A DNA stretch of 64,000 nucleotides from NCBI GenBank assembly GCA_015680905.1, contig CM027380.1, positions 36,138,001 through 36,202,000 on the forward strand, written 5' to 3'. A model generated the notes under the pieces. That model ran no database searches and was not told where the DNA came from. It saw nothing but the letters and a program-made list of their open reading frames with translations. Of the stretch, positions 45,473 to 56,292 are shown piece by piece. Positions within the stretch are counted from its first letter, which is position 1, and the number at the start of each line of letters is the position of its first letter. Position numbers and translations under genes: made by a program. The DNA comes from Coptis chinensis. Its lineage: Eukaryota; Streptophyta; Magnoliopsida; Ranunculales; Ranunculaceae.

Positions 45473-47809
45473 ATGTCTGACTCAGACGATACGCGATCTA
45501 ATGAGGTTCATGAAGTTTCTTTTGGTTGGGATGACACGGAGGAAGAGAAGGAAGAGTCGGTGTGTGGGGCGAGCGAGGGTGGTGATGAAGATGATGATGT
45601 TGATGAGGCAAAAAATGGGGAAAATGATGCCCGATCTGCGTCTGTGGTTGCTGCAACTAGCATTTCAGGTCGCGGTGAGAGGTCGTCTTCTAGTGGGCTG
45701 CCTCCTAGGGCTGTGGATAGACACGCTTTGAGGGCGTTCCCCTACTTGAGGGAGATGTATAGGATAACTGTAAGCGGTCTGGAGATCCATGAGCCCGACC
45801 AGGATGCTCGGGTCTTTAGTGATAGGTACAACCCATCGAACTATGGGGTTATAATCTGTGAAGGGCAGCTGAGGGCGTACATGACGATATCGTTCTCTAA
45901 ACTGGTTTGTGAGTTCTAGAACCATTGTGGCAAAACGCCTTGTCAGTTTGTGGGTAACACGTGGCGGTTGTTTAAGGTGTTTGACTTGTTAAATGCCAGC
46001 GGTGAATACCAGATAGAGGTCGCTGATATTATTGAGCATTTCTCAGTAAAGCAATCTCGGGCGCTGAACTTTAGCTTGCAAACTCAAGCTACAATGTTGA
46101 GCGTTCTGGATGGTGTGAGTAACGAGTCTTGGGATAGAAGACCGTTGCTGTTGGTTGGGAACTTCTGTGCTAGGGGGTTCAGCGTAGAAAATAGGATATA
46201 CGACCTTACTGGTGGGTACCAGTACACTATCTGAGTATTCTTAAATTGCATTGGTTGATATTGTATTGATATTACTATTTTGTTGTCTGTGCAGAGCTCG
46301 CATTAGAGAGGGAGACGAATCGGCAGGTGATCAAGAAATTTGCTAGGTTGACGCGAACTGAGAAACGGGTGAAACTTCCGGAGGTTGCGCATTTCTTTAA
46401 GGAATGGGGAGGGCCCGCAATTAGGGAGAAGAGGGAAGTGCAGAAGAAGAGGGCGCGGGGGAAGGTGAGTGGTAAAGCATCGAGGAAGCCTGTGATAGAA
46501 AAGCGTAAGAGTGACTTGGTGACGAGGGAAGATAAGAACTAAGGCCGTGCTGGGTCGAAGCGACCCTCTGGAGGTGCTGGTACTTCTGGGTCTGGAATTG
46601 GGAGTGGTCAAGAGGACGCTTTGTTCGACTTGGATGACATCCTCTTTGAAATCCCTGAGCGAAGTCGCTTGCCAAAGAGGAAGGGTAGCGATCTTGAGGC
46701 TCGACCTGCCAAGGTCGCAAGGGTAGTTGAAATCGTGCTTGGAGGTGGTTCGGGAGCTGGTGGTGAAGGGCGAACCAGGGGAAGGGCGGCTCGTAGTTCG
46801 AGAGCGAGGCCGATGCCTGACTTCAGCGTGCTGGGTGAGGAGACCACGGAGGTCGCTGGAGAGACTCCCGGGAAAATGAAGGGGAAGCCTGTTATGAAAG
46901 AGACTGGCAAAGGTCACTCCAGTGGTGGGAAAGATGAGCTGGAGCGCAATCTAATGTATGTAGATGACGTATCTGGCAAAAAGCACTATGTGAAGAGGTC
47001 GGATTGTAGCTACAAATCCGTACCTATAGCTACTTGATTGCTGGAGGGAATGACGCTGGATGGTGATAGGAAGGACTTGGATTCCAAGGAGTTGGAGTCG
47101 AATTTGAGGGGGATGGATAAGGCGTTGTGTTTGGTGAGTAGCTCCTGTATTATGACTTGTCTGGTTTATTGTGCTTCATGTTATTACTTGGTGCTAATAT
47201 GGTATACTGTGCGAATTGTCGCAGCTTATCGCTGGGTACCAGAAATTGAAGACGACTACTCAGTTCGCTGAGCTAGAAAAGACTAAGGTCGAGTCACTGC
47301 GGGAAGAGCTCTCAACTCTTTGAGAAGTGGAGCAGTCTGAGAAGAAAGAGCTGGATACTTTGAGGACGGAGCTTACTTCGTTGACGTTGGATAGGACGTC
47401 AGCTGTCAATGAGTTGGTCCGGCTGAAACATGAGGTGGACGACCTGAAGAACAAGGTGGCTACAGCGAATGCTTTTGCTGAAAGGTGCAAAACTACCGCG
47501 CTGCAAGCGAAGGAAGCCTACCTTGCCATTCGTGCTGAAATAAAGGAGTTGGAGAAAAAATACGAAGATTTGCAAGAGGAACATGAATGTGGGGCTTTGG
47601 GTGTTCGTATAAGTAAAACACTCGAAGATGCTAGTAATGTTCCTGAGGTCGTGCCTCCTTCCAATATTGGTGAATTGGCGGACCATCCTCAGGCTTTTGG
47701 CGACCTGGATATGACCGTGACTGATGCAGCTGTAGCGACTTCCGATGACCCGAGCTCTTCTCAAGTGTTGGATGTCCTTCTCACTGAAAATTTTGATAAC
47801 GTTATTTAA
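45473..47809 (+). pseudogene. E3 antisense accessory gene, copy A, intron-bearing
   Basis: ATG at 45473 (MSDSDDTRSNEVHEV). It has an acidic N-terminus, then a globular domain (about 45720-46210) with FPYLREMYRITVSGLEIHE and VGNTWRLFKVFDLLNASGE, the same fold position as in E1/E2. Introns lie at 46212-46294 and 47134-47224. A basic linker (KARGKVSGKASRK type, about 46440-46540) precedes the segment YVKRSDCSYKSV and a C-terminal coiled coil (47225-47600). In-frame stops at 45917-45919, about 46540, 47035 and 47321 make it a pseudogene. It would be read from the strand opposite to pol. Function unknown; coiled coil and basic linker are seen directly. Confidence 0.75.
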
Positions 47810-47859
47810 AGATGGTTGTTTGAATTGTGTTTGTATGTGGCCTTTGGCTTGAAACAATA

Positions 47860-48018
47860 GAGCTGGTTTCCTGGGGTAACCTAGGCAGTTCATATTTCTT
47901 TTTTGTTTGTGACAATGATGAACGACTTGGCTTCCTTGAATGTACTAGGGAGTTCAAGTAGTGATGACTGGTGGCTAACTGAGCTGGATTTCCTGAGTAG
48001 ACTCAGCAGCTCGGTTAG
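47860..48018 (+). repeat. Hairpin repeats H1 and H2 downstream of copy A
   Basis: H1 (47860-47891): outer arms GAGCTG/CAGTTC and inner arms CCTGGG/CCTAGG. H2 (47975-48018): outer arms CTAACTGAGCTG/CAGCTCGGTTAG and inner arms CTGAG/CTCAG. Both have GTTT or GATTT between outer and inner 5' arms, like H3-H6 at 49.67-49.86 kb. Confidence 0.75.
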
Positions 48019-48398
48019 TCTACGAACTACGGCTTAACCGTGGTCGTCAGTTCGCTCATTTGCTTGTATGGAAAGCATGCTGCTTTACTTTGTTCAACTA
48101 ACTTTGCATATTATATGTCTGATTGCGTTTTGTAAGCGTGTGACTGTTGTTGCGACTTGTTGTAAGAGTGATATAGTCTAAACGACCTGTGAGTTTGTTG
48201 ACCTGTCTTGCTTGTTGTTTGATTTAAGCGTTATAGGTTGCACATATCTTGAGGACGCATGAAGCGTTATATACTCTAGAGTTACCTGGGATACAGTACG
48301 TGCGTGGCACGTGTAGGAATATGAGCAGTCGGAAGATATGAAATGATGGCTGCCAGGTGGCCTGCCGTTTGGCGTCTTAGGAAGATACTTTACTTAGG

Positions 48399-48405
48399 CA
48401 TAAAT
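48399..48405 (+). promoter_or_regulatory. Possible TATA box of accessory copy B
   Basis: ATAAATA about 200 nt upstream of the ATG at 48603, in sequence rising from a GC-rich stretch. Weak: sequence and distance only. Confidence 0.35.
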
Positions 48406-48602
48406 AGAACTGTTTTGAGAATCTGAAGAGCATTTGCTCATCTTCTTCTTCAAGTTGCTCTATTATTTTAGGTAGTGTTTGCATTCTTCCCTCTACTGAT
48501 CACCTCAGGTACATGTTTTTGCTGTCTGGTTCTTTGTATGATCTAGAAAACTTTGTGCGTGTAGCAACTCGCTGATCATTGGCTGTAATTGTAGACTTTA
48601 AA

Positions 48603-49585
48603 ATGGCTAGACGTCGTGAAAACACTGCTAGTGGTAGTGAGGAAATTAGGGAAACTTCTCCCCTAGTGATGGAGGAGATGGAATTTAGACCCCATCCTCT
48701 TGGGAACCATGGTAAGCATAAATCTGATAATTCTGACTCTAGGAAAGGCAAGCGTGCGAAGGTGGAGGGATGCAGGCGACCTGGAGGTGTCGTGTTCAGG
48801 TATCCGAGTCATGGAGGGGGTGACGACGTGGGGCAAGATCACCATGCTACGGCTGGCATCTCGTCCTCGAGTCTCGGTGATGTGGGGCGCGACTTCTTTT
48901 ACATTGGGAAGACGGGGAATAAGCGCATGGTGAAGCATTCTGATTGTAGTTTCCATTCAGCTTATATAGCGAGCTGTCTTTTGGAGGGAATAGTGCTAGA
49001 TGGTGATAAAGACGAGCTGGAGAGTGAAAGTTTGGAAACGACCCTGAAAACCACCGACACGGCTTGTTGTTTGGTGAGTTTTCTAGTTTTATAGATTTAT
49101 TGTGCCATGAATGAGGACTATTAACAGTAACATTCTCCGTGCAGTTTCTAGCGGGGTACGATAGGTTGAAGCGAACTGTGCAGCGTCCTGGTAGCGGCGA
49201 TGGTGGCGTGACTGAGCTGGCTAGGATGCGTGCTGCTTGGGAAGCCGATAAGAAAAAGTTGACGTCCTTGAGGAACAAACATCAGGACACGCTGAAGGAG
49301 AAGACTGTTCTGGTTAGGGCAATGAGGGACCTGCAAAAGCAGTTGGCGTCCGTGATTGAGTATGCCAAGCAGTGTCAAGTGGTGGCTCGCAAAGTGCAAA
49401 AGGAGTATGATCGAACTTGTGAAGATCATGCTATGCTAGCGGAATTGTACGTTGAGCTACTGGAGAAGCAGGACCAGGAAGCTGAAGAAACTGCTGCACT
49501 TGTCGTTGCGTGTGATGCGAGTCATATCCCTTTTACCAGTGCCGTTCCAAGGGATAAACATGTTGTTGTTGATGCAGGACGATGA
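48603..49585 (+). CDS. E3 antisense accessory gene, copy B, shortened, possibly intact
   Basis: ATG at 48603 (MARRRENTASGSEE). A basic/serine-rich N-terminus leads to RMVKHSDCSFHSAYIASCLL, equal to the YVKRSDCSYKSV block of copy A. An intron at 49074-49144 (71 bp, GTGAGT...GTGCAG) sits at the same codon as intron 2 of copy A. Exon 2 starts FLAGYDRLKRTVQRPGSG and forms a coiled coil to the stop at 49583-49585. Exons 48603-49073 and 49145-49585 total 912 nt (303 residues plus stop) with no internal stop. It lacks the N-terminal globular domain of copy A. Function unknown; it may encode only the coiled-coil part. Confidence 0.6.
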
Positions 49586-49669
49586 CTTTTTAGACTTTTC
49601 TCTTTAAGTGTTGAGGCAAATTTTTGGATGTGTTATGAGTTCTCCTCTCTGTAAGAGAGTTAAACAATA

Positions 49670-49856
49670 GAGCTGGTTTCTCAGGCTTGCCTGAGCAGTT
49701 TTCCTTTTGGTATAGATACTTAATGAGCTGGTTTCCACGAAAGTGGCAGCTCGATGTTTTGCAACACTTGTAAGAACTACCGATCTGGATTTCCTGGGTA
49801 AACCCAGCAGATCGGAGAATTCGCGAACTGGTTTCCCAGCCTTGGGCCGGCAGTTC
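49670..49856 (+). repeat. Hairpin repeats H3-H6 downstream of copy B
   Basis: H3 (49670-49701): inner arms CTCAGGC/GCCTGAG. H4 (49725-49752): outer GAGCTG/CAGCTC, inner CCAC/GTGG closing a GAAA loop. H5 (49780-49815): outer CCGATCTG/CAGATCGG, inner CTGGGT/ACCCAG. H6 (49825-49856): outer GAACTG/CAGTTC, inner CCCA/TGGG. Arm sequences differ between copies, but pairing is kept. Confidence 0.8.
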
Positions 49857-49949
49857 TATTGATGAATATGTATGGAATGCATGTTTTTGCTTATGCTTGA
49901 TTGTTTGTAGCTAGTGTTTTGTTTATGATGGTTGTGGTCCATAGTGGCT

Positions 49950-50635
49950 ATGGAGTCTGAGATTTAGCTTAAGAAACCGTTGTGCTCATTAAGTATTGCG
50001 CAAGAGAGCGATTTCACTGAGTTGATCTTAGAAGTATAGGTCCTCTACTAGTGAGAATTGGAGAGGCTATGAAGCCCCCAAATTAGTGATGGGTTGCATC
50101 CACGCAATGAGAGCGTCTTCGCTCCAAAGCGAGAGCGATTTAGCTTATGAAAGCGTATGGCTCATTGAGAGCGTATTTAGCCTCTAAAGGTGTACTGCTC
50201 ACTAAGAGCGTTCTCATCGAGTTGATCCTAGAAGTATAGGTCCTCAACTTAGTGAGAATTGGAGAGACTATGATCATGTAAGCTCATGAGAGCGTGCTGT
50301 TCGCGGAGAGCGTATTTAGCTTATGAAAACGTATGGCTCACTGAGAGCGTATTTAGCCTCTAAAGGTGTACTGCTCACTGAGAGTGTTCTCACCAAGTTG
50401 ATCCTAGAAGTATAGGTCATCAACTTAGTGAGAATTGGAGAGGCTATGAGCCCAGTATTGCTCATGAGAGTTCTTTTTGTCGTTGCTTTTCGAGAGCATA
50501 TTTAGCTTATGAAAGCCGTATGGCTCACCGAGAGCCCCATCGTTTAGCCTCGGAGGTGTCGTGATTGCTGCTTTTGGTGACATCGGATTTCCATGACACC
50601 GAGTTGATCCTAGAAGTATAGGTCCTCAACTTCTT
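49950..50635 (+). repeat. Tandem array of 176-206-bp units with a conserved hairpin core
   Basis: The core GATCCTAGAAGTATAGGTC recurs at 50019-50050 (degenerate), 50219-50250, 50395-50426 and 50601-50632. Each core can fold: outer arms AGTTGA/TCAACT, inner arms CCTA/TAGG, loop GAAGTA. Between cores lie variants of GAGAGCGTATTTAGC and GGTGTACTGCTCACT. The array stands where RNase H and integrase should be and runs directly into the truncated RT. Confidence 0.85.
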
Positions 50636-51415
50636 TGTCTGCGGGTCGGGAATATCTAAGAACGCCCGGATTTGGTCTGGGTTAGCTTCGATCCCGCATT
50701 GTGAGACCTGATATCCCAGAAATTTTCCGTAGGACGCTCCAAAAAGGCATTTTTTTGGATTCAGCTTCATTCGAGTTCGGTGTAACCTGGAGAACGCTTG
50801 CTCAAGGTGAGTGAGGTGGTCACCTGCTTTCTTGCTCTTGACGACCATGTCATCAATATAGACTTCCATAGTATCCCCTAATATGTCCTAGAACATGTCA
50901 GTTACCAGACGTTGATACGTCGCTCCGGCGTTCTGGAGGCCGAACGGGAGGACGTTGCAGCAATAAATTCCCTGCTCTGTAATGAAGGATGTCTTCTCTT
51001 GATCTTCCTCAGCAAGTGGTATTTGGTTGTACCTACTATATGCATCCATGAAGGATAGGAGCTCGTGGCCACATGTTTGGTCCACAAGTCGGTCGATTAT
51101 AGGTAATGGGAAGCTGTCTTTGGGTGTTTTTTGGTTGACATTGGTGAAATCAACACAAAGGCGAACCGTGCCATTCTTCTTTGGAACTGCCACTATGTTA
51201 GCTATCCAATCTAGGTAGTTGACCTTCCGGATGAAACCGACTTGCTTGAGTTTGTCGACCTCATCGTTGATTGCTTTTTGAAAACGTAGTGATAGTCTCC
51301 TAGGTTGCTGTCGAACTGGTCGGGCATTAGGATTGACATTTAATCTATGGCATGTAATGTTATGATCTATACCCGACACATCAATATACGACCAAGCGAA
51401 AACATCTTTATTCAT
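50636..51415 (-). pseudogene. E3 reverse transcriptase, truncated
   Basis: Pre-RT block NKDVFAWSYIDVSGID, then VAVPKKNGTVRLCVDFTNVN, FMDAYSRYNQIPL (motif A), PFGLQNAGATYQR (motif B) and an intact catalytic box VYIDDMVVKSKKAG (motif C). A single stop (TAG near 50887) falls between motifs B and C. After CLFGASYGKFLGYQVS and IPDPQTKK the sequence passes into the tandem array, so thumb, RNase H and integrase are missing. The RT core is much better preserved than in E2. Confidence 0.92.
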
Positions 51416-52109
51416 GAATAAAAAGTTTACAAGCTGGGCTTTGAGTGTTGGATCGAGGTTAGCCCCTACATAGATGGACTTAGGATCATCTTATGTTCCT
51501 AAGTTCACTCTTTGCCTTTCTTCAGCTTGTATGGTGGCATGTGGTGGGTGAACATCTTCTAGGGGACTGCTCTCTGTAGATGCTTTGTCGGTCTGATTAG
51601 TAATGGGAGTGGCTGCAGGAACCGGAGCGTCTTCTGTGGTTACTACAACAGGGTCTGAGATGACTTATGTGGTCATAACAACAGAGGCTGGAGTAATTTT
51701 CTGAAGCTGTATTGGTTGTATGGGATCTGGTGGGGCGACCTCTGGGGTCTGAACAAGTGGAGCTACCGATCAAGGAGCGCGATTCTCGAGGGTCCCGATC
51801 GTTGGATCAATAACTGCTTTAGCGACCTTCGGGGTCTAGACAAATGGATAGACCTTCTTGCTAGAGCCCCCCCCCAGTGTTCTGATTTGGTGCATTGCCT
51901 TTGACTTCAGCGACCAAGTCTTTGGCCATCGTGTAGCTGGTGGGCTCTTTCCTTGTGCTGACAGGTGAATCGGCAGTTTTATTCGCTGAGAGGATTTGAT
52001 TACAATGATAGGCCTTGAGTTGGTTGCTTCAAAGCTCCATCATGCCCCTAGGGCCTGGAAAACGAAGGACTTGATGCAGCGTTGACAGTACCACCTGCAT
52101 TTGATGAAT
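51416..52109 (-). other. E3 protease-RT connector, degenerate
   Basis: No continuous frame on the minus strand. Short open stretches are proline/threonine/valine-rich, as is usual for this linker in Tat elements. A C-run at 51869-51877 is a likely frameshift site. Confidence 0.5.
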
Positions 52110-52450
52110 CTAACACCGTCCTAGGATGGCATTGTAAGACGACTTGATATTTAAGACACTGAAATGAATATTGAAGCTGACTTTATCTTCTCGTGATCCC
52201 ACTGAAACTGGGAGTATAATATCACCAATTGGGTCGGCTCTAGAGCCATTGAACCCGTAAAGAGGAGCAATCGGATCTATGAAGACTGACTTGGGTAAGT
52301 TCATCTCCTGGATTGTGGGGTAGAACAAAATGTCACATGAACTACCAGGGTCAATCAAAACACGCTTAACTGTCCAGTCGCTGATTTTGACATGAACTAC
52401 GAGCGCATCGTTGTGCGGGAGGCAAACTTTGTTGAGGTCGGATTCTGTGA
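52110..52450 (-). pseudogene. E3 aspartic protease
   Basis: The active-site segment is VLIDPGSSCDILFYPTIQEM, then LYGFNGSRADPIGDIILPVS and YNAILGRC: the typical Tat protease layout. The Asp is present, with Pro next to it as in some relatives. The frame upstream to gag is interrupted. Confidence 0.85.
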
Positions 52451-52781
52451 AAGTGATGTGTCTGGTGTTGTGACCTGAACTTCACGGGGCAGGTGCTGCT
52501 TGTGAGGAGAAATGGTAAACTTCTTGAAGGGCACCCACACGTCTTCTTTTCTCTCTAGAAGAACTAACGGAGTCGTCAGGGAAAGTGATCATGTGAATAG
52601 TTCTTTCATTGTCACGATATGATGAGTGCAGGTGTCGCTCATGGCAGGAATAGTCTCTGGGACGTCCTCTGCTGCGAGATCAAGTTTGATCGTTGTGGCG
52701 ATCAAGGCGGGGTGGAGTTCGGCTGCGTAGCCTATGAGCCATCAGTTTATGGCGCAGATCGCCATCAGCGATGTTGGTGTA

Positions 52782-53922
52782 CTACTTGATGTGTCCTGCT
52801 TTGATGAAGTCCTGAAGGTAATGCGTTAGCCCCCAACACGTATCGGTTTCGTGACATTTTGCTCGATGAAAGGCGCAGTAAGGCTTGTCTGGTCGATCTG
52901 CTGGTTGTCGTACATCAGGTCGGTAGTATGCAGCTCGCTTGATCTTTTCCAGTATGTAATTGGGAGATCGTGTGAGGACAGGGAACTCACGGTCATTGTT
53001 CATTCAGCTTCCTAACTTTCGTTCTTGCTGTTGTGGTTGTTGTCTGGGTCACTCTTTTGAAGCTGAGGGGTCATCGAAATTGCTGCTACTTCTTCTTCTT
53101 CTGGTAGGCCTTGGCGCCTTAGTCCTTCCTGTAGCTTAATGTACTTCTCCACGCGTGCGTACAGCTCGGATAACGTCTCAGGGCGTTCTTTCATCAATGA
53201 TCTGGCGAGTGTTGTGTTGCGCACACGACAGGCGTTGGAGAATGCCAAGGTGGCAAATGATTCTTTCAGGCCAGCTTCCATGCATAGTAGTTCTGCTTTG
53301 AATCGACTTAGAAATTCACGAATGGTTTCATCTTCGCCCAGTAAGAGTTGGAACAATGAATCAAGATCAGCTTTCTTACGTCTGTTGTGGACGTACTGAC
53401 TAGCAAACAAATCGGTGAGTTGCTCGAAGGTCTTTATTGAGTCTGACTCGAGTGAAAACAACCAATCGCATGCGCCATCTTTGAGACTGGCGGAAATAGA
53501 CGGCAATGAAAATGGTCAAACTCCGGTGCGCTAGAGAGTGCCAGACTTTGAATGTAGCAGGCTACGTGCTGACCAGGACACGCACTGCCATTATACATCG
53601 GAAAACGTGGTTGAATGAAATCTGGAGGAGAAGCTCTGCTCAGTATTTTAGCAGTAAACGGAGACGTGCGGTATGTCTTCAACATTTTTTGGACGATCTT
53701 GGTGGCCTCTTTCTTGACAGCACTTTGATCGATCCGTTGTGACAATTCGTTAATCTGTTGATTGACTTCGTTAATGTTGTCTTCTGCTAGGGGAGGAGGT
53801 GGAGTCTGAGTGTCTACTTGCGTGCGAAGTATAACGTTCTCCTGCCTGAGCAGGGTGATTTGTTCATTCATCACTCCTAGTTGACCAGCTAAACTCTAGA
53901 TTTGAGATTCGAGGCTTGCCAT
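52782..53922 (-). pseudogene. E3 gag
   Basis: The probable start is ATG at 53922 (MASLESQI, then a stop where the frame continues SLAGQLGVMNEQITLLRQE). A coiled-coil N-terminus leads to a capsid region with ILSRASPPDFIQPRFPMYNG and, after a frameshift near 53500, FEQLTDLFASQYVHNRRKK and IREFLSRFKAELLCMEAG (Retrotrans_gag hallmark). A zinc-binding motif CAFHRAKCHETDTC lies at 52840-52885. Stops at about 53012 and 52782. Gag would package element RNA. Confidence 0.9.
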
Positions 53923-53991
53923 GCTTCGTGGGCTTGAGAATCTTGGTTTTAGGTTTTAGGATTTGTTAGGTGGTTTCTCAAGAAATCGAGA

Positions 53992-54006
53992 CCACAGACG
54001 GCGCCA
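53992..54006 (-). other. E3 primer-binding site
   Basis: TGGCGCCGTCTGTGG on the minus strand, one base from the 5' LTR at 54008. Confidence 0.88.
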
Positions 54007-54007
54007 A

Positions 54008-54565
54008 TGTAAATGTGCATTTTGGTCTTCCCTTTAAATACAAGGAGAGAGAGGGAGAATGGATTAGAATATGGTTAAGACCGAGTTCATCGAGGAGCGA
54101 ACTGCCTACGTATCTTCTCTTGATTCTAGAGGGAGAGAAGAATCAGGTCTGGCGTAGTTCATATGGGGAGTATTTATAGGTGATGAAAGTGAATCCTCAC
54201 CCAACACGTGTAAAGAACAGCACAAATGGAGGGTGAAGATTGTGGAGGCATGTGAGAACTATGCTCATAGGTCTGCTGTAATGATGGGGATTAGTAGCCT
54301 AGCTTAGTAGCTTGCGGCAGTGGTCAATAGCTGGCAGCAGTGATTTGTGTATGTGTAGATTCATTCATGATTGCTTCTAGAGGGTAAGCTGAGTCACGAT
54401 ATAGAACGATCTGTATAATGATACGAACTGTTCTGGAGTGATCTCGTAGCTTGTTGATGCGATCTAGTAACACAGATCGGCAAAGTACATCAGAGATCGG
54501 TGTGGTATTTCCACCATGCTGAGCACGTGCCTGATTATCCTGAAGGAGAATATCACTCCCTCACA
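54008..54565 (-). repeat. E3 5' LTR (right)
   Basis: 558 bp, TGTAAATG...CCCTCACA on plus, matching 44391-44951. On the coding strand a TATA box, TATAAATA, lies at 54171-54178, upstream of gag. Confidence 0.93.
54171..54178 (-). promoter_or_regulatory. LTR TATA box (E3)
   Basis: TATAAATA followed by CTCCC on the minus strand, conserved in both E3 LTRs (other copy 44554-44561). Probable core promoter for gag-pol transcription. Confidence 0.6.
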
Positions 54566-54570
54566 ACCTG
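54566..54570 (+). repeat. E3 target duplication (ACCTG), right copy
   Basis: ACCTG right after the LTR end CCCTCACA; identical to 44386-44390. Confidence 0.93.
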
Positions 54571-54910
54571 AACTTTGGATCCTATTTATTTAGAGGGCTT
54601 CTTCAGTGCGCGTGATGTGTGGCTACGTACGATTCCTGACCACATATTTTCCAACCCGTAACCGGTAGCCGAAGTGCCCACCTAGGGGTAGCGTTGGCAT
54701 TTCACATATTTTCCTTCATCCCTAATTTCTTGTATTCTTCTCAATTAGATTGCGCGCCCAAATCTTTACCCCTTTCACTTCTTCTTAAATTCATGGTCAA
54801 TCATTTACTTATTTCACTCTCTAAAATTTACAGCAAGGAAGTAGAGCAAAAAAAAGTGACAACAACCAACAACACTACACGGCTTGAATACATTCGAACA
54901 TTGAGGTTAG
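54571..54910. other. Short intergenic gap between E3 and E5
   Basis: No gene or repeat recognised. A 74-codon plus frame at 54694-54918 has no family features and is probably chance. Confidence 0.5.
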
Positions 54911-54915
54911 TTTAT

Positions 54916-56292
54916 TGATAACTATAAAATGTATAGTCTACCTACGAAATGAACGATGAATTCACAACGTAAGTAAACTAAAACTATTCTTTTACTATCT
55001 CAATTTATCAAAGCTTCTACTCTCGATGCGAATTGCACTAAGTGGAGTAGGAAGTTCGTTCCACTCCTAGTTCCCTAGCATGGATTGTTTTCTAAGTCTA
55101 AGAAATCGTTCTTAAGTCAATGAGAGATTTACGAATTTACAAACTAGACTACGATGCAACTACCCACGAAATGCAACTAGTCGATTATCGACAACTAAGG
55201 GAATGCTACGTTGATTCGATGTTAAGGAGTTAGAGGGGGATTGATTCCACCTTAACTCAACTTAATCCACTAGCGATGAAGTCGTCAGAATCCGAATTGA
55301 ACTGCTTCACGCAAACAATCGGTTCTTCCTAATCCCTAATTACACATGGCATTCCTACCAATTAATAATTAGCATGTGAACGATTAAACCCATTCTCATA
55401 GTGAACTAAACGTTTCTAGAGTGGAAAGGAAATTACGACAATCTCCGATAATTGGAATCAAGCTTTCATCAAGGTTTCTCAACCCCCTCTAATGGAGTTT
55501 TAGCCTTGAATCATTCCGCAATCATTTCCATTTAAATTAAATCTACACATAATATAAAGCATTGAAATTTACTTAATTTAAACAATAATGAATCTAATTT
55601 AATGACTAAAATGAAATAAAGACAGGAATTGAAATTAGATCTAGAATTGGAAATGACAAAATCGAAATTGATAAAGAATACTACTTTATTTATCTAATCA
55701 AATTGAAGAACAAGATTCAAAGGTTTAATCTACTACAATGAATTGAAACTAATTAAACTAAGTTCTAAAACTAATTAATGGAGGCTAACTAATCTAGGTC
55801 TAACTATCTACCTAACCTAACTGCCTCTGACTGCCATTAACACTGAGTCAAGCTTTTGTTTTTATACATCCAGATCCAAAAATCGTGCATGGGCTTGGAG
55901 CCATGTTTTGGGCCAGAGAATCAGGCCCAAAACCCAATTCTTTCAGTCCAAAAAGGCCTCTTCAGCTGCAGTTGGCTTCCACAGACTTTTCGTCCACTTT
56001 TGCTCCTCTGATTGGTGCAAGGCTTGGACCATTGCAAAGCTCTTTCCGAGCCGGTCGTTTTGACATAAGGTAGGCCTCATTCCGAGGTCTGAGTCCAAAG
56101 ATATGGCATTCGGAAGTTCTGCTGACTTTTGCTCCTTTATCTCGCTAAAGTGGCACATTTCTGCACATAATGGACTTTGAAGCCCGAAATGCATAAAACA
56201 CGTAATCATTATTAACTCTTACTTATTATTCACATAATTGGTCTAACAGTATGATTATTAAGGGTTAAAACTACAGTTTTGGGCTCTTATCA
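54916..56292 (-). repeat. E5 3' LTR
   Basis: 1377 bp, TGATAAC...CTTATCA on plus. It is the reverse complement relative of the E4 LTR (8014-16017 without the LINE). The adjoining tract CCACCCCAAA is the complement of the polypurine tract. Confidence 0.85.

Larger units (their letters stand above)
44391..54565 (-). mobile_element. E3: Tat-like Ty3/gypsy retrotransposon with both LTRs, internal deletion
   Basis: LTRs at 44391-44951 and 54008-54565, target duplication ACCTG on both sides, primer site at 53992-54006. Minus-strand order: gag, protease, RT, then no RNase H or integrase but a tandem-repeat region (49.9-50.6 kb), then two copies of an antisense accessory gene on the plus strand. By eye about 16 mostly transition differences lie in the first 230 bp of the LTR pair, so the insertion is not recent. 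It cannot make integrase itself. Confidence 0.93.

Noticed and set aside
46303-46917. 204-codon minus-strand frame
   Set aside because: Shadow of the accessory gene copy A coding on the plus strand; proline/serine-rich with no family features.
49950-50635. Regularly spaced repeats resembling a CRISPR array
   Set aside because: Units are 176-206 bp, the 'spacers' are themselves related, and the setting is a plant retroelement.
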